Source: DASPFV01 sp035620975
GTDB lineage: Bacteria; Acidobacteriota; Vicinamibacteria; Vicinamibacterales; 2-12-FULL-66-21
Assembly (NCBI GenBank): GCA_035620975.1
Contig: DASPFV010000005.1
Coordinates: 1-28,165, forward strand
Length of the DNA stretch: 28,165 bases
Reading direction: 5' to 3'
Within the stretch, counting starts at the first letter, position 1; every line of letters begins with the position of its first letter. The notes beneath the pieces were generated by a model. That model ran no database searches, had not been told where the DNA came from, and worked only from the letters and a program-made list of their open reading frames with translations. The position numbers were made by a program, and so were the translations under genes. Shown here piece after piece: positions 9,016 to 16,522 of the stretch.

Positions 9016-12000
9016 CAGTGTCCAGTCGCGGCAGGCCGGGTGCCGGCCGGCTCCAGCTCGGGATTCGGGTTGCGCAGCGCCGCGAGGTACGTCGTGCGCG
9101 GCCGCGTGTTCAGGTCCTCGAGCAGCCCGTAGTTGCGCTGCTGCGCCTTCAGCTTCGACACCTCGCTCGACGGATCGTTGAGATCGCCGAAGACGATGGC
9201 CTGCGCCGGGCAGACCGACTGGCACGCCGTCAGGATTTCGCCGTCACGGATGGTCCGCTCCTCCCGCTTGGCGTCGATCCGGGCCTGGTTGATGCGCTGC
9301 ACGCAGTAGGTGCACTTCTCCATCACGCCGCGGCTGCGCACCGTGACGTCCGGGTTGCGCAGCGGCTCGAGGCTCGGCGTGGTCCAGTCCGAATAGAGCA
9401 GGAAGTTGAAGCGGCGCACCTTGTAGGGACAGTTGTTCGAGCAGTACCGCGTCCCCACGCACCGGTTGTAGACCATGTCGTTCAGGCCTTCCGAGCTGTG
9501 CGTCGTCGCCGCGACGGGGCAGACGACTTCGCATGGCGCCGTCTCGCACTGCATGCACGGCAGCGGCTGGAAGTAGATCTGCGGGTTCTCCAGCGCCTCG
9601 AGGTCGTCCGATTCAGCGCTGAAGTAGCTGTCCACGCGAAGCCAGTGCATCTCGCGGTTCCTCGAGACCTGTTCCTTCCCGACTACGGGAATGTTGTTCT
9701 CGGCGACGCAGGCGACGACGCAGGCGCTGCAACCCGTGCAGGTCGTCACGTCGATGGCCATGCCCCACTTGTAGCCTTCGTACTCGTGCTCGGGATACAG
9801 CGTCAACGTCCGGGGCGGCGTGTGCCCCATGTGGTGGATGATGGAAGGCTCCTGGCTGTACTGCGCAAGTGTCGCAACCCGGACCGTGTTCCGGCCCTCC
9901 ATGAGATGGTGCTCCTGCGTGGTTGCCAGCAGGTACCGCTCGCCCGTGCGCACCAGCTCGAGGCCCTGGCCGAACCACGGCGCATCCGACGTGCGCAGCA
10001 GGAAGGCGTTGAACGCGCGCGACTCGTCGCCCGCCGTGCCCACCCGGCCGGCCCGCTCGCGGCCGTACCCGAAAAAGACCGTGACCGACCGGTGAGGCTG
10101 ACCGGGGACGACCATCACGGGCATCCGGGTCGTGTTGCCGCGATAGCGCAGCTCGACCACGTCCCCGTCCCGCAGCTGCCGCTCGGAGGCGAGCGCGGGG
10201 CTCACCCAGGCCGCCGTGTCCCACGTCAGCTTCGTCAGCGGCTTGGGAAGCTCCTGCAACCAGCCGTTGTTCGCAAATCGTCCATCCCAGATCGTCGGAT
10301 CGGGACGGAAGATCAGCTCGAGCCCGCCCTCGGGCGCCGCGCCCGGCTGCGCGGTCTGCACCGGCGCCGGCTGCGCCCCTGCCGCGTCCGGAGCGGATGG
10401 CGCCGGAACCGCCGCTCCGGCTGCCGACGCGGCGGCGGCCGCGCCCGCGGGCTCGGTGGCGCCCACTCCCGCCGGCGCAGCTGGCGCGAACGGGGTCGGC
10501 GGCCCCCCTTCGGTCAGCGCCGTGCCGGCGACGAAGCCATCGTGAACCGCGCGGGTCCAGAACGCTTCGGCCGAGCCGAACGGCTGCCCGTCTGCGCCCC
10601 GAATCGTCCAGCCGCCCTGGCCTCCGAACGCGCGCGTCCAGTAGTCCTTCACGATGTCGAGCGCGCGGCGGCCGGGCTGGGCGGTGAAGAGCGTGAGGAA
10701 CTCGTGCGCCGATCGCCCCTCGTACAGCGGAGCGATCAGCGGCTGCATGATCGTCACCGTGCCGTCGTAGGCGCGGGCGTCCCCCCACGTCTCGAGCGGG
10801 TGCACGTCGGGCACGTGCCAGTGGCAGAGGAACGCGGTCTCGTCGGCGTAGAGACCGTGATAGATGGCGAGCGGCACCTTCCGTAGCCTCTCGGCGAACT
10901 TCAGATCGGCGGGCGCCGCGTAGGCCGGATTGCCGCCGAGAATCACGAGCAGCCGCACCTGGCCGGCGTCCATCGCCGTCGTCAGCTCGACGAGCGAGGC
11001 CGTGTAGTCGACCGGGCGGGCCTCGACCGGCGCCGTGTAGCTGACCGTCGCCCCGACGTTGCCGAGCGTCTGGTTCATCGCCTGCGCCATCGCATGGACC
11101 GACGGCGGCTGGGAGTCGCCCGCGACGACGAGGGAGCGCGCGCGATGGGCCTGGAGGTCGGCGGCGACTGCGGCAATCCACTTCTGCAGCTCGTCGGCGC
11201 CGGCGGGCGCTGGCGAGGCGGCGGCGCCTGATCCCGCGGCAACGCCTACCGCGGCCGCGAGCGCCGCGGCGAACGACTCCACGTCCGAGGCGCGCACCGG
11301 CAGGCGGTGATCCGCGCGCGCGCCCGTCAGCGTCGGCGTGCTCTCGACGGCGTAGAGCCGGTTCATCGTCTTCTGCTCGTCGGTCACGCGGCGGCGATTG
11401 GTGAAATCGCGCGTGTAGCGGACGCTCGCAGGCCCGCAGGCGAGGAAGTCGGCGTCGAGCGATACCACGACGTCGGCCTTTTCGAAGTGGTACAGCGCGA
11501 GGCCGGCCTCCCGGTCCACCTGGCCAGGCACCGGGCGGGCGACGGGATCGTACTGATGCCACCGCGCCTGCGGGTAATCCTGGAGGATCGAAGCGATCAG
11601 CTCGGCCTGCGAAGGCGACGTCACCGGACCGGTGAGCAGGTGGAAACCGGTGCCCTGCGCCGACTTCGCCGCGGCAAGCGGCATCTGCAGAGCGAGCGAG
11701 AAGGCGTTCCAGGACGTGACCTGCCCGCGGTCCGTAACCGTCCGCGCCCGGTCGGGATCATACAGGTCCAGCACGGCGGCCTGCGTGAGCGTATCGGTCG
11801 CTCCGAGACTGGCCGGGTGCTCCGGATTCCCCTCGATCTTGGTCGGACGCCCCATGTGGCTCTCGACGAGCACCGGCTGCGCCACGCCACTGAGGGGGAC
11901 TGCCGTCGCGAAGTACAGCGGCCGCCCGGGCACGATCTGTTCGGGCTGACGGACGTACGGCACGATCGCCTCGGGAGGCTGTCTCGTGCAGGCGCCCACG

Positions 12001-12200
12001 CCCGCGAGCGCGAAGGATGCGCTCATGAGCTTGAGGAACTCGCGCCGGCCTTTCGGGTCGTTCCACTCGGATGCCTGCTCGGGGAACTCCCGGTGGAGGT
12101 ACTCGCGGAACTCGGGCGTGTCGGCGAGCTCGCCCAGGCTTCGCCAGTAGAGCCGGCCGTCTGCTCCGGCGAGGCGGGAACGAATGGGGGAAGGATCCAT
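9015..12200 (-). CDS. actB: Alternative complex III subunit ActB (molybdopterin-like and iron-sulphur fusion)
   Basis: Large extracytoplasmic subunit of 1061 residues. A twin-arginine-like signal (GRREFLKLM, 51-59) is followed by a possible lipobox ending at Cys71. Residues about 75-565 and 625-790 resemble the molybdopterin oxidoreductase fold, which carries no molybdenum cofactor in ACIII. Residues 810-1045 form an iron-sulphur domain with four Cys motifs: 821/824/827/831, 882/885/890/894, 914/920/924, and 963/966/993/997. In the third, CVGTRYC has Thr917 where a cysteine normally sits, fitting the [3Fe-4S] cluster known for ActB alongside three [4Fe-4S]. Odd: residues 568-626 form an Ala/Pro-rich low-complexity insert, with a shorter one at 318-334. 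The gene follows actA after a 133-bp repeat-bearing gap. Confidence 0.97.
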
Positions 12201-12333
12201 ATCTCGTCAGCTTCCGGCTACCAGTTTCCTGCTACCGATGCTCTTCCCGGTTTCACTCCTCGACTCACTGAACGCCGGGCTGCTCGCCAGACCGGCAGCC
12301 TGGAGCCGCAGGCTGGCAGCTGGAGGCTGGTCG
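12201..12333. repeat. Degenerate GCTACC/GCTGG repeat gap between actA and actB
   Basis: The only sizeable gap inside the respiratory operon. It contains degenerate words such as CGGCTACCAGTTTCCTGCTACC (split over 12216-12237), CTGGCAGCTGGAGGCTGG (12312-12330) and TCGCTACC. CAGCCT (12296-12301) and AGGCTG (12310-12315) can pair as a 6-bp stem with an 8-base loop. There is no T-run, so it is not a convincing terminator. In the actA-actB transcript it may form a hairpin that sets relative expression or RNA stability, but that is inference. Confidence 0.5.
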
Positions 12334-12993
12334 CTACCTGTGGCACGTCGAACAGCTCGTCAACTGCTCGACCGACCCGATCCTGTATTCCCTGACCAGC
12401 TGCTGGCCGAGCTCGAGCTGGTTCGCCGGCGGCTGCCATCGCATGTTGAAAACCTGGTCGCGCGGCCGGATGTACTGCGCCGGGTTGCGATGACAGTCGA
12501 GGCACCAGGCCATCAGCAGCGACGCGTTCTGGTACATCAGAGGCATGCGGTCGACCGGGCCGTGACAGGTATCGCAGCCGACGCCCTGCTTCACATGAAT
12601 ACTGTGGTTGAAGTACACGAAGTCCGGCAGATCGTGCACGCGCGTCCAGCGCAGCGGCTGGTCGTCGCGGAAGCTGGCACGAACGGGCTCGAGGATCGGT
12701 GCCGTGCTCCAGATCTGCGAATGGCAGTTCATGCACGTCTTCGTGGACGGGATGTTCGCGAACGCCGACTCCTCCACCGACGTGTGGCAGTACCGGCAGT
12801 CGATCCCCATTCCCCCCGCGTGGTGCGCGTGGCTGAACTGTATGGGCTGGTCGACGAACACATCCTGGTTGGTGGCGTATCCGGACCACATCAGCATGTA
12901 CACCACACCGCCGAGGGTCCCGACGAAGAGCAGAAGAGCGAGGATGCTGAGCCGGGAGTAGACGTTGGTGTGGCGATGAAAAATCTGACTCAT
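12334..12993 (-). CDS. actA: Alternative complex III pentahaem cytochrome c ActA
   Basis: Multihaem cytochrome of ACIII, first gene of the operon. It has 219 residues: one N-terminal membrane anchor (about 15-36) and five CxxCH haem sites, CRYCH 66-70, CMNCH 87-91, CDTCH 140-144, CLDCH 164-168 and CSTCH 214-218. The IDCRYCHTSVEESAFANIPST segment and the paired HSIHV histidines are typical of ActA and supply axial ligands. It moves electrons from ActB towards ActE and the oxidase on the outer face of the membrane. The ATG at 12993 lacks a strong ribosome-binding site. A leader of about 157 nt would separate it from the promoter at 13158-13186. Five haems match the usual count for the family. 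Confidence 0.97.
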   Translation of the reverse strand: MSQIFHRHTNVYSRLSILALLLFVGTLGGVVYMLMWSGYATNQDVFVDQPIQFSHAHHAGGMGIDCRYCHTSVEESAFANIPSTKTCMNCHSQIWSTAPILEPVRASFRDDQPLRWTRVHDLPDFVYFNHSIHVKQGVGCDTCHGPVDRMPLMYQNASLLMAWCLDCHRNPAQYIRPRDQVFNMRWQPPANQLELGQQLVREYRIGSVEQLTSCSTCHR

Positions 12994-13027
12994 CGTGTCG
13001 AGGTCCGGGCCGCGCCCCCAAGAGCCT

Positions 13028-13041
13028 ACCCGATTACGGGT
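13028..13041 (-). other. Small stem-loop in the act-cox leader
   Basis: ACCCG and CGGGT flank a four-base loop, giving a 5-bp stem about 35 nt upstream of the actA start within the predicted leader RNA. It is too short and lacks a T-run for a terminator. It could affect actA translation or be chance; low confidence. Confidence 0.25.
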
Positions 13042-13157
13042 CCTTGCCGAAATAGACCGCGCGCGTCCGGATCACACCGCACCGGTTCGCGGCGCCGGGA
13101 TCCGGCGGGGGAACAAATCCCGGCCGGTCCGCCCGACGGAAAGGGAGAACCGGGATA

Positions 13158-13186
13158 ATAATGTGAAACTTTTCACAAGGTGTCAA
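13158..13186 (-). promoter_or_regulatory. Sigma-70-type promoter of the act-cox operon
   Basis: On the minus strand the -35 box is a perfect TTGACA (13186-13181). A 17-bp spacer (13180-13164) leads to CATTAT (13163-13158), a 4/6 match to the -10 consensus. This AT-rich patch stands out in otherwise GC-rich DNA. The predicted transcript would start near 13150 and read into actA after about 157 nt. No similarly good promoter was seen between later genes of the operon. Confidence 0.75.
13161..13178. promoter_or_regulatory. Palindromic operator in the promoter spacer, Rex-like (or CRP-like)
   Basis: On the minus strand the site reads TTGTGAAAAGTTTCACAT. Its core TGTGAAA-AG-TTTCACA is a perfect inverted repeat with 7-bp arms (13162-13177). 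It fits the Rex consensus TTGTGAA-N4-TTCACAA at every fixed position but the last. It also fits the CRP consensus TGTGA-N6-TCACA. The position between -35 and -10 would block RNA polymerase, which favours a repressor such as Rex over an activator such as CRP. Rex senses NADH/NAD+ and commonly controls respiratory genes. Binding itself is inference. Confidence 0.6.
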
Positions 13187-13282
13187 TCTCGCTGCACTCC
13201 CGTGTTCCCGGCGTCCAGCCGGTCTCGCCGGTCCAGCGCCACGTGGCGGGGGCGGCGGCCCGTGGCATCGGCCCGTCCCTGG

Positions 13283-14272
13283 TCATCCGCAGTTGAAGAG
13301 CGTCCGGGCGTTCCCGCCCAGAATGCCTTCGGCCGAGCGCTCGTCCAGCCCGAGGGCGCGGATCGTCTCGAGCATCTCGGGGAGGCTGCCGATCTGGTGC
13401 GGATAGTCGCTGCCGGCGAGGAGGCGATCGGAGCCGGCGAAGTCGAGGGCCAGCCGCACGGCAGCGGGGTGGAAGTTGACGGTGTCGTAAAAGAACGTCC
13501 GGAGGTACTCGCTCGGACGGCGATCGATGTGCCGGCGGCATTCGGCAAAAGCGCGATAGCCGCGATCGAGCCGCTCGGCGATGAACGGAACGGCGCCGCC
13601 CATGTGCGCCAGCACCCACCGGATGCGGGGATAGCGGGCCGGCACGCCGGCGAAGACGAGCGCCGCGGCTGCAAGGGTCGTGTCGCAGGGAAAGCCCACC
13701 AGCGGCATCAGCCAGTAGTCCAGCATCGCCTCGACGCCCGTGGGGCTGGTCGGGTGGATATAGATCACCGCGCCGAGTCGGTCGGCCGCGGCCCACAGCG
13801 GCTCGTACCGGGCGTCGGAGAGCGGCACCTGATTCACGTTGCTGAAGACCATCGCGCCGCCGAGCCCCAGCTCCTGCAGGGCACGCTCCAGTTCCATGAC
13901 GGACGACGCCGGGTCGTTCAGCGGCAGGGTGGCCAGGGCTGCGAAACGGCCGCCGCCCTCCCGGACCGTCCGGCCGAACGCATCGTTCACCAGCCGCGCG
14001 AGCTCGACTGCCAGGCCCGGGCTTTCGACGTGGACGCCCGGAGTCGTGAACGACAGCACCTGCGTCGCGATCCCGTGCTCGTCGAGGTGCCGGATCCGGG
14101 TTGCCACATCGCGGTGGCCCGGGACGAGCACGTTGCAGTCCCCGGGGTAGTGCACGCACGGGTTCCCGTCCGCATCATCGGTGACGCTGACGCGCGACCC
14201 GGTCCCGTGGGATCTCAGCCGCTCGATGTAGGCCGGCGGATAAAAATGATTGTGGACGTCGATCACCCGCAC
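13283..14272 (-). CDS. Amidohydrolase family 2 (ACMSD-like) metal-dependent hydrolase or decarboxylase
   Basis: TIM-barrel enzyme of the amidohydrolase-2 group, which includes ACMSD-type decarboxylases and other C-C or C-N bond-cleaving enzymes; the substrate cannot be read. It has 329 residues. Metal and catalytic residues are visible: His7 and His9 (DVHNHFYPP), His173 (YIHPTSP), His223 (LAHMGG) and Asp289 (AGSDYPH). All are intact, so the enzyme is probably active. The start is GTG at 14272 without a Shine-Dalgarno; a TACTAT hexamer ends 7 bp upstream (14280-14285), which could make the mRNA leaderless. It is transcribed towards the act-cox operon but has no functional link to it that I can see. 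It diverges from the M61 peptidase gene. Confidence 0.9.
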   Translation of the reverse strand: MRVIDVHNHFYPPAYIERLRSHGTGSRVSVTDDADGNPCVHYPGDCNVLVPGHRDVATRIRHLDEHGIATQVLSFTTPGVHVESPGLAVELARLVNDAFGRTVREGGGRFAALATLPLNDPASSVMELERALQELGLGGAMVFSNVNQVPLSDARYEPLWAAADRLGAVIYIHPTSPTGVEAMLDYWLMPLVGFPCDTTLAAAALVFAGVPARYPRIRWVLAHMGGAVPFIAERLDRGYRAFAECRRHIDRRPSEYLRTFFYDTVNFHPAAVRLALDFAGSDRLLAGSDYPHQIGSLPEMLETIRALGLDERSAEGILGGNARTLFNCG

Positions 14273-14279
14273 GGGCGCA

Positions 14280-14285
14280 ATAGTA
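14280..14285 (-). promoter_or_regulatory. Candidate -10 box just upstream of a GTG start
   Basis: Minus strand TACTAT (4/6 to consensus) ends 7 bp before the amidohydrolase GTG. Transcription would begin at or next to the start codon, fitting leaderless expression. No clear -35 is present; the palindrome at 14292-14308 occupies that region. Confidence 0.35.
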
Positions 14286-14291
14286 GCAGGC

Positions 14292-14308
14292 GGCCGGAAC
14301 TTCCGGCC
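14292..14308. promoter_or_regulatory. 17-bp palindrome in the divergent intergenic region
   Basis: GGCCGGAA-C-TTCCGGCC is a perfect inverted repeat with 8-bp arms around one base. It lies between the divergent amidohydrolase and M61 peptidase genes and overlaps the -35 region expected for the amidohydrolase. It may bind a dimeric regulator. In a GC-rich genome some such palindromes arise by chance, so the call is tentative. Confidence 0.4.
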
Positions 14309-14360
14309 TGAATGGGAAAATGCCGTGATCCTTCGGCATCCTCGCAGTGTCCCGGCTGCG

Positions 14361-14369
14361 TGCTAGCAT
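14361..14369 (+). promoter_or_regulatory. Candidate extended -10 promoter of the M61 peptidase gene
   Basis: TGC-TAGCAT resembles an extended -10 element (TGN before the hexamer). No good -35 is present at the proper distance, as is common for extended -10 promoters. It would give a leader of about 80 nt before the M61 ATG. Confidence 0.3.
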
Positions 14370-14455
14370 CCTCGAGCCGCCTGCCCGCACAGCCCGGGAC
14401 GGCGCCAGTTCCGCGGTCGGGCGCGCGGCGCCGGCCTTGCCGCCCGGAGACAGAC

Positions 14456-16324
14456 ATGCGTGTCGCCCTGCGCCTGATCGTGATCCTGCTCCTCGCTGCG
14501 CTCCCGGGCGCTGCAGGGGAGCCGGTTGTCTACCGCGTCGCATTTCCAGCCCCGGAGCACCACTACGCGCAGGTGGAGGTAACCTTCCCGGAGGTGCCGG
14601 CGGGCCCACTCGAGGCCCGGATGAGCCGCTCGTCACCGGGGCGGTACGCGCTGCACGAGTACGCGAAGAACGTCTTCGATCTGCGCGCCTACGACGGCCG
14701 GAACCGCGAGCTGGCGCCTACCCGGCCGGATCCGTCTCAGTGGAACGTCGAGGGACATGACGGCACGGTGCGCCTCTCGTACAAGGTGTACGGCGACCAC
14801 GTCGACGGCACCTATCTCGCGATCGATGCCACGCACGCTCACATGAACATGCCGGCCACGCTGATGTGGGCGCGGGGCCTCGAGTCGCGCCCTGCCAGGA
14901 TCACGTTCGTGCCGCCGCCGGATTCGGCGTGGGTGCCCGCCACGCAGCTGTTTCCCACGGACGATCGCTGGACGTTCACTGCTCCCAACCTTCAGTACCT
15001 GATGGACAGTCCGGCGGAGCTGAGCGCGCAGAGCCTCCGTTCCTTCAAGGTACGGAACCCGGACGGCCGGGAGCAGACGATCGTGACGGCGGTCCATCAC
15101 GATGCCGGCGATGCCGAGGTCGACGAATACGCGGCGGGCGTCGAGCGGATCGTGCGCGAGCAGGGGGCCATCTTCGGCGAGTACCCCGAGTTCGATGCCG
15201 GGACCTATACGTTCCTCGCGGACTACGTGCCGTGGGGGGGCGGCGACGGCATGGAGCATCGCAACAGCACGGTCGTGGCGGCGCCCGTGTCGCTCCGCAC
15301 CCCGCAGACGGCGCGGCGGGTGCTCGGCACCGTGTCGCACGAGTTCTTCCATGCCTGGAACGTCGAGCGCATCCGGCCGCGGACGCTGGAGCCCTTCTCG
15401 TTCGAGGCGGCCAACATCTCCGGCGAGCTGTGGCTGGCCGAGGGGTTCACGCAGTACTACGGCAGCCTCGTCATGATCCGGGCGGGCTTCACCTCGATGG
15501 AGCAGGGCATTGCGGCGCTCGGGGATACCGCCGACAGCATCGTGAACGGCGCCGCGCGCCGCTTCCGATCCGCCGTGGAAATGAGCCAGATGGCACCGTT
15601 CACCGATGCGGCGCGATCGGTCGACAGAACGAACTTCTCGACGACGTTCATCTCCTATTACACGTATGGCGCTGCCGTCGCTCTGGCGCTGGATCTCAGC
15701 CTGCGCGATCGATCGAACGGCACGATCGGTCTGGACGACTACATGCGCGCCATGTGGCGGGTCCACGGAAAACCCGGAGGGCCCGAGCCCGGGCTCGTGG
15801 CGCGGCCGTACACGCTCCAGGACGCGCGGGATCGGCTGGCCGAGGTTTCGGGCGACAGGCGCTTCGCGGACGAGTTCTTCGACAAGTACATCGAGGGCCG
15901 CGAGGTTGCGGACTACGCGCGGCTGCTCGCGCGGGCCGGCGTTCACTTCCGCAGGCGTAATCCGGGGCGCGCCTGGATCGGCGACGTGATCCTCGACGAC
16001 GATGGCAGCATCACGAACCTCGTGGAGTGGGGCTCGCCCATTTTCGAGGCCGGACTCAATCAGGGGGATACCATTCTCGCCGTCGGCGGCGCCCCGCTGG
16101 GCGGCGGAACGAGTCTCGTCTCGGCGCTCGCATCCCGGAAGCCGGGGGAGACGCTGATCGTCGGCTATCGACGCCGCGGGGGCGCGACCGGAACGGCCAC
16201 GGTTCGCATCGCCGAGGATCCGACCCTCGAAGCCGTGATCGTCGAGGCGGCCGGCGGCAGCGCGACTCCCGCGCAGCGCGCCTTCCGGCAGAGCTGGTTG
16301 GGCTCGAAGCTCGCGCTGGATTAA
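14456..16324 (+). CDS. Secreted M61-family metallopeptidase with PDZ domain
   Basis: Zinc peptidase of the M61 (glycyl aminopeptidase-like) family, probably periplasmic. It has 622 residues. A signal peptide (1-20) ends near PGAAGEP. An N-terminal beta domain (about 25-200) precedes the catalytic domain. The zinc site is HEFFH at 295-299, with Glu329 (WLAEGFTQYY) as third ligand; GGGDGMEHRNS (261-271) is also family-typical. A C-terminal PDZ domain covers about 525-600 (WGSPIFEAGLNQGDTILAVGG). I chose the ATG at 14456 because GGAGA precedes it and the signal peptide begins there. The open frame runs 48 codons further up, but those residues are Arg/Pro/Cys-rich noise. Such enzymes trim N-terminal residues from peptides; the substrate here is unknown. 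Confidence 0.93.
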   Translation: MRVALRLIVILLLAALPGAAGEPVVYRVAFPAPEHHYAQVEVTFPEVPAGPLEARMSRSSPGRYALHEYAKNVFDLRAYDGRNRELAPTRPDPSQWNVEGHDGTVRLSYKVYGDHVDGTYLAIDATHAHMNMPATLMWARGLESRPARITFVPPPDSAWVPATQLFPTDDRWTFTAPNLQYLMDSPAELSAQSLRSFKVRNPDGREQTIVTAVHHDAGDAEVDEYAAGVERIVREQGAIFGEYPEFDAGTYTFLADYVPWGGGDGMEHRNSTVVAAPVSLRTPQTARRVLGTVSHEFFHAWNVERIRPRTLEPFSFEAANISGELWLAEGFTQYYGSLVMIRAGFTSMEQGIAALGDTADSIVNGAARRFRSAVEMSQMAPFTDAARSVDRTNFSTTFISYYTYGAAVALALDLSLRDRSNGTIGLDDYMRAMWRVHGKPGGPEPGLVARPYTLQDARDRLAEVSGDRRFADEFFDKYIEGREVADYARLLARAGVHFRRRNPGRAWIGDVILDDDGSITNLVEWGSPIFEAGLNQGDTILAVGGAPLGGGTSLVSALASRKPGETLIVGYRRRGGATGTATVRIAEDPTLEAVIVEAAGGSATPAQRAFRQSWLGSKLALD

Positions 16325-16522
16325 CGGGGAGATTCAAAGTGTTCGGATTGGAGCCGAATCCTTCCGCAGTTCCGGTGCGTCTCACACCTCAGGGACCCAT
16401 GTGATCGTGCTTCGGTTCAGCCCGCTCGAGTCGTTCCGCCCGGGAGACGTCGGCTCGATTCCTGTGTGTGATTTGCGGGGTGTGCTCCGGCTGCGGTGCC
16501 GCCGGGCTGCCGCTGAGGCGCC

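Noticed and set aside
9016..9225. Extended N-terminus for ActC
   Set aside because: It lies inside the coding sequence of the ActB iron-sulphur domain in another frame; the ATG sharing a base with the ActB stop is the natural start.
13237..13248. CGCCACGTGGCG palindrome after the amidohydrolase gene as terminator or operator
   Set aside because: GC-rich 12-bp palindrome without loop or T-run and not placed at a promoter; chance is a sufficient explanation.
16338..16360. GGATT...AATCC hairpin after the M61 gene as terminator
   Set aside because: Only five base pairs, weak loop pairing and no T-run.
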